Assembly: GCA_027323595.1 (NCBI GenBank)
Contig: DAHWBL010000203.1
Location: 1 to 27,102, forward strand
Direction of reading: 5' to 3'
Source of the DNA: Acetobacteraceae bacterium
GTDB taxonomy: Bacteria; Pseudomonadota; Alphaproteobacteria; Acetobacterales; Acetobacteraceae
Length of the DNA: 27,102 nt
The position numbers and the translations under genes are program-made. Positions 11,233 to 19,261 of the stretch are shown piece by piece. Below the pieces are notes generated by a model, which was not told the origin of the DNA, ran no database searches, and saw only the letters and a program-made list of their open reading frames with translations. The stretch's first letter is position 1; every line of letters starts with the position of its first letter.

Positions 11233-12423
11233 ATGGGCAAGGCTAAATTCGAGCGGAACAAGCCGCACTGCAACATCGGCACGATCGGCCACGTCGATCA
11301 TGGCAAGACGTCGCTGACCGCGGCGATCACCAAGATCCTGGCCAAGACCGGTGGCGCGACCTTCACCGCGTATGACCAGATCGACAAGGCGCCCGAGGAG
11401 CGGGCCCGCGGCATCACGATCTCGACCGCGCATGTCGAGTATGAGACCGCGAACCGCCACTATGCGCACGTCGATTGCCCCGGCCATGCCGACTATGTGA
11501 AGAACATGATCACCGGTGCCGCGCAGATGGATGGCGCGATCCTGGTGGTGTCGGCCGCCGACGGCCCGATGCCGCAGACCCGTGAGCACATCCTGCTCGC
11601 CCGCCAGGTCGGCGTGCCGGCGCTGGTGGTGTTCCTCAACAAGGTCGACATGGTCGATGATCCCGAGCTGCTGGAGCTGGTGGAGATGGAGGTGCGCGAG
11701 CTGCTCTCCTCCTATCAGTTCCCTGGCGACGACATTCCGATCATCAAGGGCTCGGCGCTGTACGCGCTCGAGGATCGCAACCCCGAGCTGGGCGAGAAGG
11801 CGGTTCTGGAGCTGATGGCGGCGGTGGATTCCTACATTCCGCAGCCGGCGCGCGCCACCGACCGTCCGTTCCTGATGCCGATCGAGGATGTGTTCTCGAT
11901 CTCGGGTCGTGGCACGGTGGTGACCGGGCGTATCGAGCGCGGCATCGTGAACGTGGGCGACGAAGTCGAGATCGTGGGCATCAAGGACACCGTGAAGACC
12001 ATCGTCACCGGCGTCGAGATGTTCCGCAAGCTGCTCGATCGCGGCGAGGCCGGCGACAATATCGGCGCGCTGCTGCGTGGCACCAAGCGCGAGGACGTCG
12101 AGCGCGGGCAGGTTCTGTCGAAGCCCGGTTCGATCACCCCGCACACCAAGTTCAAGGCCGAAGCCTACATCCTGACGAAGGAAGAGGGCGGGCGTCACAC
12201 CCCGTTCTTCACCAACTATCGTCCGCAGTTCTATTTCCGCACCACCGACGTGACCGGCGTGGTCACGTTGCCCGAGGGCACGGAAATGGTGATGCCCGGC
12301 GACAACGTGTCGATGGATGTCGAGCTGATCGCACCGATCGCGATGGATGACGGTCTGCGTTTCGCGATCCGCGAAGGTGGCCGCACTGTCGGCGCCGGCG
12401 TGGTGGCAAGCATCACGGCCTGA
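11233..12423 (+). CDS. tuf: Elongation factor Tu
   Basis: GTPase that carries aminoacyl-tRNA to the ribosomal A site. The 396-residue sequence is complete. The P-loop GHVDHGKT is at 19-26, switch I RGIT at 59-62, DCPGH at 81-85 with the catalytic histidine H85, NKVD at 136-139 and GSAL at 173-176. Domains 2 and 3 follow and end GRTVGAGVVASITA. It lies 45 bases after rpsG and 34 before rpsJ, linking the str and S10 groups. Many proteobacteria have two tuf copies; the window shows only one. fusA, its usual upstream neighbour, is absent. Confidence 0.99.
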   Translation: MGKAKFERNKPHCNIGTIGHVDHGKTSLTAAITKILAKTGGATFTAYDQIDKAPEERARGITISTAHVEYETANRHYAHVDCPGHADYVKNMITGAAQMDGAILVVSAADGPMPQTREHILLARQVGVPALVVFLNKVDMVDDPELLELVEMEVRELLSSYQFPGDDIPIIKGSALYALEDRNPELGEKAVLELMAAVDSYIPQPARATDRPFLMPIEDVFSISGRGTVVTGRIERGIVNVGDEVEIVGIKDTVKTIVTGVEMFRKLLDRGEAGDNIGALLRGTKREDVERGQVLSKPGSITPHTKFKAEAYILTKEEGGRHTPFFTNYRPQFYFRTTDVTGVVTLPEGTEMVMPGDNVSMDVELIAPIAMDDGLRFAIREGGRTVGAGVVASITA

Positions 12424-12457
12424 GCGAGATCGGTCCGCAACCCGGAAGATTGAGACC

Positions 12458-12766
12458 ATGGATAATCAGAATATACGCATCCGCCTGAAGGCGTACGATC
12501 ACCGCGTGCTGGATAACAGCACCAAGGAGATCGTGAACACCGCCAGGCGCACGGGTGCCCGGGTTCGCGGACCGATCCCGTTGCCGACGCAGATCGAGCG
12601 CTTCACGGTGAATCGCTCGCCGCACGTCGACAAGAAAAGTCGTGAGCAGTTCGAGATCCGTACGCATCGGCGGCTGCTCGATATCGTGGAGCCCACGCCG
12701 CAGACGGTGGACGCGCTGATGAAGCTCGACCTCGCCGCGGGCGTGGACGTCGAGATCAAGATCTGA
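12458..12766 (+). CDS. rpsJ: 30S ribosomal protein S10
   Basis: S10 is a 30S head protein that also serves as NusE in antitermination complexes. The 102-residue protein MDNQNIRIRLKAYDHRVLDN continues with the conserved GPIPLPT and SREQFEIRTHRRLLDI segments. The exposed loop (about 44-68) is intact. ATG 12458 fits the family; an upstream in-frame ATG at 12347 would overlap tuf by 77 bases and lacks family similarity. It begins the S10-type gene order, but I see no promoter of its own in the 34-base gap after tuf. Confidence 0.98.
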   Translation: MDNQNIRIRLKAYDHRVLDNSTKEIVNTARRTGARVRGPIPLPTQIERFTVNRSPHVDKKSREQFEIRTHRRLLDIVEPTPQTVDALMKLDLAAGVDVEIKI

Positions 12767-12776
12767 GGGCGGGCAG

Positions 12777-13451
12777 ATGCGCACTGGATTATTGGCCCGC
12801 AAGCTGGGCATGACCCGGCTTTTCAAGGATGACGGCACGCATGTGCCGGTCACGGTCCTGCATCTGGATGATCTGCGCGTGGTCGCGCAGCGCACCCAGG
12901 CGCGGGATGGGTATGACGCGGTGCAGCTCGGCTGGGGCCGCGCCAAGGTGAAGAACGTGAGCAAGCCCAATCGTGGCCACTACGCCGCGACGAAGGTGGA
13001 GCCGGCGAAGAAGCTGGTGGAGTTTCGCGTGGCGGCCGATGCGCTGCTGGAGCCTGGCGCGGTGTTGACCGCCGCGCATTTCGTGGTCGGCCAGAAGATC
13101 GACGTGTGCGGCATCAGCAAGGGCAAGGGCTTTGCCGGCGCGATGAAGCGGTGGAACTTCCGCGGTCTTGAGGCGTCGCACGGCGTGTCGGTGAGCCATC
13201 GTTCGCACGGCTCCACCGGCAATCGTCAGGACCCTGGCAAGACCTTCAAGAACAAGAAGATGGCCGGACATCTGGGTGTCGAGCGTGTGACCACGCTGAA
13301 CATCGAGGTGGCGGCGGTGGACGCGGCGAAGGGGCTGATCATGGTCCGCGGCGCGGTGCCGGGTTCGGCTGGCGGGTATGTGCTGGTGCGCGACGCGGTG
13401 AAGAAGGCGCGCCATGCCGACGCGCCCTATCCCGCCGCGCTGGCAGGCTGA
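12777..13451 (+). CDS. rplC: 50S ribosomal protein L3
   Basis: L3 is one of the first proteins to bind 23S rRNA and sends a loop towards the peptidyl transferase centre. The 224-residue protein begins MRTGLLARKLGMTRLF. It contains GISKGKGFAGAMKRWNFRG (112-130) and the loop GSTGNRQDPGKTF, in which Q151 aligns with the E. coli glutamine (Q150) methylated by PrmB. It is somewhat longer than the E. coli protein (209), mainly at the C-terminus. A GAGGGCGGG stretch lies before the ATG, ten bases after the rpsJ stop. Confidence 0.98.
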   Translation: MRTGLLARKLGMTRLFKDDGTHVPVTVLHLDDLRVVAQRTQARDGYDAVQLGWGRAKVKNVSKPNRGHYAATKVEPAKKLVEFRVAADALLEPGAVLTAAHFVVGQKIDVCGISKGKGFAGAMKRWNFRGLEASHGVSVSHRSHGSTGNRQDPGKTFKNKKMAGHLGVERVTTLNIEVAAVDAAKGLIMVRGAVPGSAGGYVLVRDAVKKARHADAPYPAALAG

Positions 13452-13462
13452 GGAATTCAGTG

Positions 13463-14089
13463 ATGCAGATCGAGATCACGACATTGGACGGCGGTTCGGC
13501 CGGCACGATGGACCTTCCGGAGGCGATTTTCGGACAATCGCCGCGGGTGGACATCATCGCCCGCGTGATCGCCTGGCAGCAGGCACGCGCTCGCGCCGGC
13601 ACCCACAAGGTGAAGGGCATGGGCGAGGTGTCTGGCACCACCAAGAAGCCCTACAAGCAGAAGGGCACCGGCAATGCCCGCCAGGGCAGCCTGCGTTCGC
13701 CGCAGTTCCGCACCGGCGGTGTGGTGCATGGGCCGGTGGTGCGTGACCATGGCTATGACCTGCAGAAGAAGGTACGGCGGCTGGGGTTGATCTCGGCGCT
13801 GTCGCAAAAGCAGGCCGAGGGCAAGCTGGTGGTGCTGGATGCCGCGGTTGGCGGCAAGACGTCGGAGACCGCGAAGCGGCTGAAGGCGCTGGGCTGGGGT
13901 TCGGCGCTGATCGTCGATGCGTCGGTGGATGAGGGCTTTGCCCGTGCGACGCGCAACATTCCGCATGTGGATGTGCTGCCGACGGTGGGTGCCAACGTCT
14001 ATGACATTCTGCGCCACGACGTGCTGGCGATCACCCGTGCGGGGATCGACGGGCTGGCGCGCCGGCTGGGTGTGGAGACCGTGGCATGA
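13463..14089 (+). CDS. rplD: 50S ribosomal protein L4
   Basis: L4 is an early assembly protein whose extended loop lines the nascent peptide tunnel. The 208 residues start MQIEITTLDGGSAG and include the tunnel-loop segment KKPYKQKGTGNARQGSLRSP (about 59-78). The ATG at 13463 is preferred over the GTG one codon upstream because AGGA (13451-13454) is then eight bases away. In gammaproteobacteria L4 represses the S10 operon; no such leader is evident here, where the S10 genes are co-transcribed with tuf. The stop overlaps the rplW start by four bases (ATGA). Confidence 0.98.
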   Translation: MQIEITTLDGGSAGTMDLPEAIFGQSPRVDIIARVIAWQQARARAGTHKVKGMGEVSGTTKKPYKQKGTGNARQGSLRSPQFRTGGVVHGPVVRDHGYDLQKKVRRLGLISALSQKQAEGKLVVLDAAVGGKTSETAKRLKALGWGSALIVDASVDEGFARATRNIPHVDVLPTVGANVYDILRHDVLAITRAGIDGLARRLGVETVA

Positions 14090-14433
14090 GCACCGCATCG
14101 ACCCGTTCGGCCACGCAGCGTGCGCGGGCCGCGAATTTGCCGCGCACCGCCTTGTTCGATGTGCTGCGCAGCCCGCTGATCACCGAGAAGGCGACGGCGC
14201 TGTCGGACAAGAACCAGGTCGGCTTCAAGGTGGCGATCGATGCCACCAAGCCGGAGATCCGCAAGGCGGTGGAGACCCTGTTCGGGGTGAAGGTGACGGC
14301 GGTGAACACCGTTGTGACCAAGGGCAAGACCAAGCGCTTCAAGGGTCGGCCGGGGGTTCGGTCGGACGTGAAGAAGGCCTATGTGACGCTGGCGGCGGGC
14401 GAGGCGATCGACCTGTCCGCGAAGCTCGGCTGA
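14086..14433 (+). CDS. rplW: 50S ribosomal protein L23
   Basis: L23 lies at the tunnel exit and docks trigger factor and the signal recognition particle. The 115-residue protein has an N-terminal extension of about 25 residues rich in Ala, Thr and Arg before the conserved core FDVLRSPLITEKATAL. The core continues through GVKVTAVNTVVTKGKTKRFKG. The ATG overlaps the rplD stop (ATGA), which favours translational coupling. A start further inside is possible but has no better ribosome binding site. Confidence 0.96.
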   Translation: MSTASTRSATQRARAANLPRTALFDVLRSPLITEKATALSDKNQVGFKVAIDATKPEIRKAVETLFGVKVTAVNTVVTKGKTKRFKGRPGVRSDVKKAYVTLAAGEAIDLSAKLG

Positions 14434-14446
14434 GAGAGCAGAACCG

Positions 14447-15277
14447 ATGGCACTGAAACATTTCAACCCGGTCACACCGAGCCTGCGCGGAACGGTGCTG
14501 ATCGACCGGCGCGAGCTGCACAAGGGCAAGCCGGTGAAGCTGCTCACCGAGGGCAAGTCGCACTCGGGCGGGCGCAACAATCACGGGCGCATCACCTCGC
14601 GGTTTCGCGGTGGCGGGCACAAGCAGAGCTACCGGCTGGTGGATTTCAAGCGCCGCAAGTTCGGCGTGGCGGCCCTGGTCGAGCGGCTGGAATATGATCC
14701 CAACCGCACCGCCTTCATCGCGCTGATCAAGTACGAGGATGGCGAGCTGGCCTATATCCTCGCGCCGCAGCGCCTGAAGGCCGGCGACACGGTGATCAGC
14801 GGGCTGCGCGTGGACATCAAGCCGGGCAACGCGATGCCGCTGGCGGCGATTCCGGTTGGCACCATCGTGCACAACATCGAGATGAAGGTCGGCGCCGGCG
14901 GCAAGCTCGCCCGTTCGGCCGGGACCTACGCGCAGCTGGTCGGCAAGGATGCCGGCTATGCGCAGATCAAGCTGATGTCGGGTGAGTTGCGGGTGGTTCG
15001 GGCCGAGTGCATGGCCTCGATCGGCGCGGTGTCGAACCCCGACAACATGAACCAGTCGATCGGCAAGGCCGGGCGTTCGCGCTGGCTGGGCTGGCGGCCG
15101 CATAACCGTGGCGTGGTGATGAACCCGGTCGACCATCCCCATGGTGGTGGCGAGGGCCGCACCTCGGGCGGGCGGCATCCGGTCACGCCGTGGGGCAAGC
15201 CGACCAAGGGCTACAAGACGCGGGTCAACAAGCGCACCGACGCGTTGATCATCCGTCGACGCAACAAGGGCAAATAG
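14447..15277 (+). CDS. rplB: 50S ribosomal protein L2
   Basis: L2 is a large, highly conserved 23S rRNA-binding protein near the peptidyl transferase centre. The 276-residue sequence has the N-terminal SGGRNNHGRITSRFRGGGHK (40-59), the OB-like and SH3-like core, and the universal MNPVDHPHGGGEGRT (225-239). The His of VDH (H230) corresponds to the E. coli histidine (H229) long linked to peptidyl transfer. GAGAG lies just before the ATG. Thirteen bases separate it from rplW and two from rpsS. Confidence 0.99.
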   Translation: MALKHFNPVTPSLRGTVLIDRRELHKGKPVKLLTEGKSHSGGRNNHGRITSRFRGGGHKQSYRLVDFKRRKFGVAALVERLEYDPNRTAFIALIKYEDGELAYILAPQRLKAGDTVISGLRVDIKPGNAMPLAAIPVGTIVHNIEMKVGAGGKLARSAGTYAQLVGKDAGYAQIKLMSGELRVVRAECMASIGAVSNPDNMNQSIGKAGRSRWLGWRPHNRGVVMNPVDHPHGGGEGRTSGGRHPVTPWGKPTKGYKTRVNKRTDALIIRRRNKGK

Positions 15278-15279
15278 TC

Positions 15280-15558
15280 ATGGCGCGTTCCGTCTGGAAA
15301 GGCCCGTTCGTTGACGGGTATCTGCTCAACAAGGCCGAGACCTCGCGGGCCTCGGGTCGCAACGAGATCATCAAGATCTGGTCGCGTCGCTCGACCATCC
15401 TGCCGCAGTTCGTGGGCCTCACCTTCGGGGTCTATAACGGTCACAAATTCCTGCCGGTGCAGGTGAGCGAGAACATGGTGGGGCACAAGTTCGGCGAGTT
15501 CTCGCCGACGCGCACCTTCACCGGGCATTCCGCCGACAAGAAAGCGAAGCGGGGCTGA
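15280..15558 (+). CDS. rpsS: 30S ribosomal protein S19
   Basis: S19 is a 30S head protein that contacts S13 and helps hold tRNA in the A site. The 92-residue protein MARSVWKGPFVDGYLLNK includes the conserved RRSTILPQFVG and VGHKFGEFSPTRTF segments. The ATG at 15280, two bases after the rplB stop, matches the family; the longer in-frame start at 15190 lies inside rplB and is spurious. The Shine-Dalgarno AAGGG falls in the last codons of rplB, suggesting coupled translation. Confidence 0.98.
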   Translation: MARSVWKGPFVDGYLLNKAETSRASGRNEIIKIWSRRSTILPQFVGLTFGVYNGHKFLPVQVSENMVGHKFGEFSPTRTFTGHSADKKAKRG

Positions 15559-15559
15559 G

Positions 15560-15964
15560 ATGAGCAAGCCGAAAACCCCGCGCGGTCTGGCGGACAACGA
15601 GGCGCAGGCGATTCTGTCGAATCTGCGTATCAGCCCGCGCAAATTGAATCTGGTTGCCGGTCTGATCCGCAACCTGCCGGCATCCAGGGCGGTGGCCACG
15701 CTCGCGTTCAGCAAGCGGCGGATCGCGCATGATGTGCGCAAGACGCTGGAGAGCGCGATCGCCAACGCCGAGAACAATCACGGGCTGGATGTCGACCAGC
15801 TCGTCGTCATCCGCGCCGAGGTTGGGCGCGCGGTGGTGATGCGGCGCTTCCATGCGCGTGGGCGTGGGCGGTCGGCGAAGATCGAGAAATGGTTCAGCCA
15901 TCTGAAGATCGTGGTCGCGGAGCGCGAACCGGTGGCTGAAGAGACCAACAGGAAGGCGGCGTAG
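15560..15964 (+). CDS. rplV: 50S ribosomal protein L22
   Basis: L22 has a globular surface domain and a long beta-hairpin that lines the peptide tunnel. The 134 residues include the core LRISPRKLNLVAGLIRNLPA (about 22-41) and the hairpin tip region RRFHARGRGRSAKIEKW (95-111), where macrolide-resistance changes occur in other bacteria. The N- and C-terminal ends are slightly longer than in E. coli (110). The ATG begins one base after the rpsS stop. Confidence 0.97.
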   Translation: MSKPKTPRGLADNEAQAILSNLRISPRKLNLVAGLIRNLPASRAVATLAFSKRRIAHDVRKTLESAIANAENNHGLDVDQLVVIRAEVGRAVVMRRFHARGRGRSAKIEKWFSHLKIVVAEREPVAEETNRKAA

Positions 15965-15965
15965 G

Positions 15966-16643
15966 ATGGGTCACAAGGTCAATCCGATCGGGCTTCGGCT
16001 CGGCATCAACCGCACCTGGGACAGCCGCTGGTTCGCCGGCACCGACTATGCCGATCTGCTGCATGCCGATCTGAAGCTGCGGGCGCATCTGAAGAAGAAG
16101 CTGTCCGGCGCGGGGGTTTCGCGGGTGGTGATCGAGCGTCCGGCGAAGAAGCCGCGGGTGACGATCTATGCGGCGCGGCCTGGCGTGGTGATCGGCAAGA
16201 AGGGGCAGGACATCGAGGTGCTTCGCAAGGAGCTGACCAAGATGGCCAATGCCGAGGTGTCGCTCAACATCGTCGAGATCCGCAAGCCCGAGATCGACGC
16301 GGTGCTGGTGGCCGAGAACATCGCCCAGCAGCTTGAGCGCCGGGTGGCGTTTCGCCGCGCGATGAAGCGTTCGGTGCAGTCGGCGATGCGGCTTGGCGCG
16401 CAGGGCATCCGCATCAATTGCGGCGGTCGTCTGGGCGGGGCCGAGATCGCGCGGGTCGAGTGGTATCGCGAGGGCCGGGTGCCGTTGCACACGCTGCGTG
16501 CCGACGTTGATTACGGCACCGGCACGGCCAAGACCACCTATGGCACCTGCGGTGTGAAGGTGTGGGTCTTCAAGGGTGAGATCATGGCGCACGACCCGAT
16601 GGCGCAGGATCGTCGGGCCGCCGAACAGGCGCCGCAGCGTTAA
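15966..16643 (+). CDS. rpsC: 30S ribosomal protein S3
   Basis: S3 forms part of the mRNA entry channel. The 225-residue protein starts MGHKVNPIGLRLGINRTWDS. It has a type II KH domain with the GKKG loop at 77-80 inside VVIGKKGQDIE. The C-terminal half carries INCGGRLGGAEIAR and YGTCGVKVWVFKGE, as usual. AGGAAGG (15950-15956) lies in the end of rplV, nine bases before the ATG, and one base separates the genes, so translation is probably coupled. Confidence 0.98.
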   Translation: MGHKVNPIGLRLGINRTWDSRWFAGTDYADLLHADLKLRAHLKKKLSGAGVSRVVIERPAKKPRVTIYAARPGVVIGKKGQDIEVLRKELTKMANAEVSLNIVEIRKPEIDAVLVAENIAQQLERRVAFRRAMKRSVQSAMRLGAQGIRINCGGRLGGAEIARVEWYREGRVPLHTLRADVDYGTGTAKTTYGTCGVKVWVFKGEIMAHDPMAQDRRAAEQAPQR

Positions 16644-16655
16644 GGGATACGAACG

Positions 16656-17072
16656 ATGCTTTCCCCCAAGCGGACCAAGTACCGCAAAGCCCACAAAGGC
16701 CGCATCCATGGCCTGGCCAAGGGCGGCACCGCGCTCAATTTCGGCGCCTTCGGTTTGAAGGCGCTGGAGCCCGAGCGTGTGACCGCGCGCCAGATCGAGG
16801 CGGCGCGACGCGCGATCACCCGTGCGATGCGTCGTGCCGGTCGTGTGTGGATCAGGATTTTTCCGGATGTTCCGGTCTCCACCAAGCCCGCCGAGGTGCG
16901 TATGGGCTCGGGCAAGGGCAGCCCGGAATTCTGGGTGGCGCGGGTGAAGCCCGGCCGCATCATGTTCGAGATCGACGGCGTGACGCCCGAGCTCGCGCAG
17001 CAGGCGCTGGCACTCGGTGCGGCCAAGCTGCCGATCAAGACCCGGGTCGTGACCCGCATCGGGGAGGGCTGA
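16656..17072 (+). CDS. rplP: 50S ribosomal protein L16
   Basis: L16 sits near the A site and helps position the tRNA acceptor arm. The 138-residue protein starts MLSPKRTKYRKAHKGRIHG. It contains RIFPDVPVSTKPAEVRMGSG, then KGSPEFWVARVKPGRIMFE, both diagnostic of the family. Length is the standard 136-138. It follows rpsC by 12 bases and is two bases from rpmC. Confidence 0.98.
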   Translation: MLSPKRTKYRKAHKGRIHGLAKGGTALNFGAFGLKALEPERVTARQIEAARRAITRAMRRAGRVWIRIFPDVPVSTKPAEVRMGSGKGSPEFWVARVKPGRIMFEIDGVTPELAQQALALGAAKLPIKTRVVTRIGEG

Positions 17073-17074
17073 GC

Positions 17075-17284
17075 ATGACCAAGCCGGCCGAGATCAGGCT
17101 GAAGAGCGATGACGAACTGGCGGCGTTGCTGCTGGAGCTGAAGCGCGAGCAGTTCAATCTGCGTTTTCAGCGCGCTACCGGACAGGCCGAGGGCACCGCG
17201 CGGGTGCGCCAGGTGCGGCGCGATGTCGCGCGTGTTTTGACGACCCAGGCGGCGCGTTCGCGCACCGCCTCGGTCAAGAGCTGA
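17075..17284 (+). CDS. rpmC: 50S ribosomal protein L29
   Basis: L29 is a small two-helix protein at the tunnel exit beside L23. The 69 residues start MTKPAEIRLKSDDELAALLL and contain the signature LKREQFNLRFQRATGQ (22-37). Start ATG 17075 lies two bases after the rplP stop, with GGGGAGGG in the end of rplP acting as the ribosome binding site. A longer open frame upstream only reads through rplP in another frame. Confidence 0.97.
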   Translation: MTKPAEIRLKSDDELAALLLELKREQFNLRFQRATGQAEGTARVRQVRRDVARVLTTQAARSRTASVKS

Positions 17285-17298
17285 GAGGAGTAGGGGCG

Positions 17299-17568
17299 AT
17301 GCCAAGGCGCGTCCTGAGCGGGCGGGTGACGAGCGACAAGATGGACAAGACCATTACGGTCCTGGTCAATCGGCGCATCATGCATCCGCTGTACAAGAAG
17401 TTCATTCGCCGTTCGAAGAAGTATGCGGCGCATGACGAGGGCAATGTCTGCAAGATCGGCGACATGGTGCGCATCGTCGAGTGCGCCCCGATCAGCAAGC
17501 GCAAGACCTGGACTGTGATCGCGCGCAATGGCGAGGATTTCGCCGGCGCCGATGCGCAGGCCGGATAA
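17299..17568 (+). CDS. rpsQ: 30S ribosomal protein S17
   Basis: S17 is an OB-fold primary binder of the 16S rRNA 5' domain. The 89-residue protein begins MPRRVLSGRVTSDKMDKTIT and includes HPLYKKFIRRSKKYAAHDE and KIGDMVRIVECAPISKRKTW. AGAGGAG precedes the ATG. It closes the S10-type gene order; rplN follows after 12 bases with no visible promoter or terminator, so the spc-type genes continue on the same transcript. Confidence 0.97.
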   Translation: MPRRVLSGRVTSDKMDKTITVLVNRRIMHPLYKKFIRRSKKYAAHDEGNVCKIGDMVRIVECAPISKRKTWTVIARNGEDFAGADAQAG

Positions 17569-17580
17569 GGGGCAGGGCCG

Positions 17581-17949
17581 ATGATCCAGGTAGAGAGCAA
17601 TCTCGACGTTGCCGACAATTCCGGCGCCAAGCGCGTGCAGTGCATCAAGGTGCTGGGCGGCTCCAAGCGGCGCACCGCGTCGGTGGGCGACGTGATTGTC
17701 GTGTCCATCAAGGATGCGATTCCGCGTGGCAAGGTGAAGAAGGGCGACGTGCACCAGGCGGTGATCGTGCGCACCGCGTTTCCGGTGCGCCGGGCCGATG
17801 GCAGCGCGATCCGCTTTGATCGCAACGCCGCGGTGCTGATCAACAAGCAGCAGGAGCCGATCGGCACCCGTATTTTCGGGCCGGTGGTGCGTGAGCTGCG
17901 GGCGAAGAAATTCATGAAGATCATCAGCCTCGCGCCGGAGGTGCTGTGA
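17581..17949 (+). CDS. rplN: 50S ribosomal protein L14
   Basis: L14 contributes to the bridge between subunits and binds L19. The 122 residues match the standard length and start MIQVESNLDVADNSGAKRVQ. The conserved FGPVVRELRAKKFMKIISLA segment ends the protein. Its stop codon overlaps the start of rplX by one base (TGATG), a coupled arrangement. Confidence 0.98.
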   Translation: MIQVESNLDVADNSGAKRVQCIKVLGGSKRRTASVGDVIVVSIKDAIPRGKVKKGDVHQAVIVRTAFPVRRADGSAIRFDRNAAVLINKQQEPIGTRIFGPVVRELRAKKFMKIISLAPEVL

Positions 17950-18269
17950 TGGCCGCGCGCATTCGCAAGGGTGACAAGGTCGAGGTGATCTCGGGCGCCG
18001 ACAAGGGCAAGCGCGGCGAAGTGCTGCGCGTGATGCCCAAGGACGATCGCGCGGTGGTGCAGGGCGTGGCGATGGCCAAGCGGCATCGCAAGGCGACGTC
18101 CATGGGCCAGCCTGGCGGGATCATCAGCCAGGAGGCGTCGGTGCATCTGTCCAATCTGGCGCTGGTGGATCCGAAGACGGACCAGCGCACGCGCGTTGGT
18201 TTCCGGGTGCTCGACGATGGCCGCAAGGTGCGCGTCGCCAAGAGCACCGGCAACGTGATCGAGGGCTGA
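17949..18269 (+). CDS. rplX: 50S ribosomal protein L24
   Basis: L24 is an assembly-initiating 23S rRNA binder near the tunnel exit. The 106-residue protein carries the N-terminal KOW motif in GDKVEVISGADKGKRGEVLR (about 8-27). The segment QGGIISQEASVHLSN seen in the family appears here as PGGIISQEASVHLSN. I chose ATG 17949, which overlaps the rplN stop by one base; the GTG one codon earlier is less likely. Confidence 0.97.
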   Translation: MAARIRKGDKVEVISGADKGKRGEVLRVMPKDDRAVVQGVAMAKRHRKATSMGQPGGIISQEASVHLSNLALVDPKTDQRTRVGFRVLDDGRKVRVAKSTGNVIEG

Positions 18270-18273
18270 GGCG

Positions 18274-18852
18274 ATGAGCGACACACACACCGAGGCGGCG
18301 CCGCAGCCGCAGAAGCCGCGGATGCAGCAGCGCTATCTGGACGAGATTCGCGCCAAGATGCAGGCGGAGTTCGGCTATGCGAACCCGATGCAGGTTCCCA
18401 AGCTCGAAAAGATCGTCATCAACATGGGTGTCGGCGAAGCCGCCGGCGACCAGAAGAAGCTCGATGCGGCGGTGGCGGAGTTGACGCTGATCGCCGGGCA
18501 GAAGGCGGTGAAGACGGTGGCCAAGAAGGCGATCGCCGGCTTCAAGATCCGCGAGGGTCTGCCGATCGGCTGCAAGGTGACGCTGCGCAAGTCGCGCATG
18601 TATGAGTTTCTCGACCGTCTGGTCACCATCGCCATGCCGCGGGTGCGCGATTTTCGCGGCATCACCGGCAAGGGGTTCGATGGGCGTGGCAACTTCGCCA
18701 TGGGGATGAAGGAGCAGATCGTGTTTCCCGAGATCGTCTACGACAAGGTGGACGCGATCCGTGGGATGGACATCGTGTTCGTGACCACCGCGCCGACGGA
18801 TGCGGAAGCGAAGGCGCTGTTGAAGCATTTCGACATTCCGTTCGCGGCCTGA
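18274..18852 (+). CDS. rplE: 50S ribosomal protein L5
   Basis: L5 binds 5S rRNA and contacts the P-site tRNA. The 192-residue protein has an N-terminal tail of about 15 residues (SDTHTEAAPQPQKPRM) before the conserved RYLDEIRAKMQAEFGY, making it longer than the 179-residue E. coli form. The core shows MQVPKLEKIVINMGVGEA and the C-terminal MDIVFVTTAPTDAEAKALL. GAGG lies just before the ATG, four bases after rplX. The next gene, rpsN, is 91 bases away, the longest gap in this part of the cluster. Confidence 0.97.
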   Translation: MSDTHTEAAPQPQKPRMQQRYLDEIRAKMQAEFGYANPMQVPKLEKIVINMGVGEAAGDQKKLDAAVAELTLIAGQKAVKTVAKKAIAGFKIREGLPIGCKVTLRKSRMYEFLDRLVTIAMPRVRDFRGITGKGFDGRGNFAMGMKEQIVFPEIVYDKVDAIRGMDIVFVTTAPTDAEAKALLKHFDIPFAA

Positions 18853-18943
18853 GTGGCGCGGGTGGAATTGGGTTCAATGAAATCGGTTGTTTGGAATACC
18901 CCCGCCCGGCATGTCCGGTCGGCAGGTTCCGGAGGGTAAGCGG
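18853..18943 (+). other. rplE-rpsN spacer
   Basis: This 91-base gap interrupts an otherwise tightly packed gene run. It contains a locally A/T-rich stretch (about 18866-18899) and a strong Shine-Dalgarno GGAGGG at 18931-18936. I see neither a clear promoter nor a terminator hairpin. Confidence 0.35.
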
Positions 18944-19249
18944 ATGGCCAAGACGTCTCAGGTCAATCGGAACAAGAATCGTGAGCGCATGAGCGCGCGC
19001 GACAAGACCAAGCGGGCGGCGCTGAAGGCGATCGTGATGGATCGCTCAAGCCCGGTCGAGGAGCGTTTCGACGCTTCCTTGCGGCTGGCGCAACTGCCGC
19101 GCAATGGCGCGCAGGTGCGGGTGCGTCTGCGCTGCGAGCTGACCGGTCGGTCGCGTGGCAATTATCGGAAATTCCGCCTGTGCCGCATTGCACTGCGTGA
19201 CCTGGCCAGCTCGGGGCAGATCCCCGGCATGGTCAAGGCGAGCTGGTAA
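18944..19249 (+). CDS. rpsN: 30S ribosomal protein S14 (zinc-free form)
   Basis: S14 is a 30S head protein next to S3 and S10. This is the long 101-residue type without the paired CxxC zinc ligands. It has the conserved RCELTGRSRGNYRKFRLCRI segment and the end GMVKASW. ATG 18944 is preceded by GGAGGG and matches the family start MAKTSQVNRNKNRERM; an in-frame start at 18887 would add 19 unrelated residues. Confidence 0.97.
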   Translation: MAKTSQVNRNKNRERMSARDKTKRAALKAIVMDRSSPVEERFDASLRLAQLPRNGAQVRVRLRCELTGRSRGNYRKFRLCRIALRDLASSGQIPGMVKASW

Positions 19250-19261
19250 GGGGGCAGGGCA

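Noticed and set aside
10036..12459. An 807-codon open frame on the - strand opposite rpsL, rpsG and tuf
   Set aside because: It lies wholly antisense to conserved genes and shows the same biased composition.
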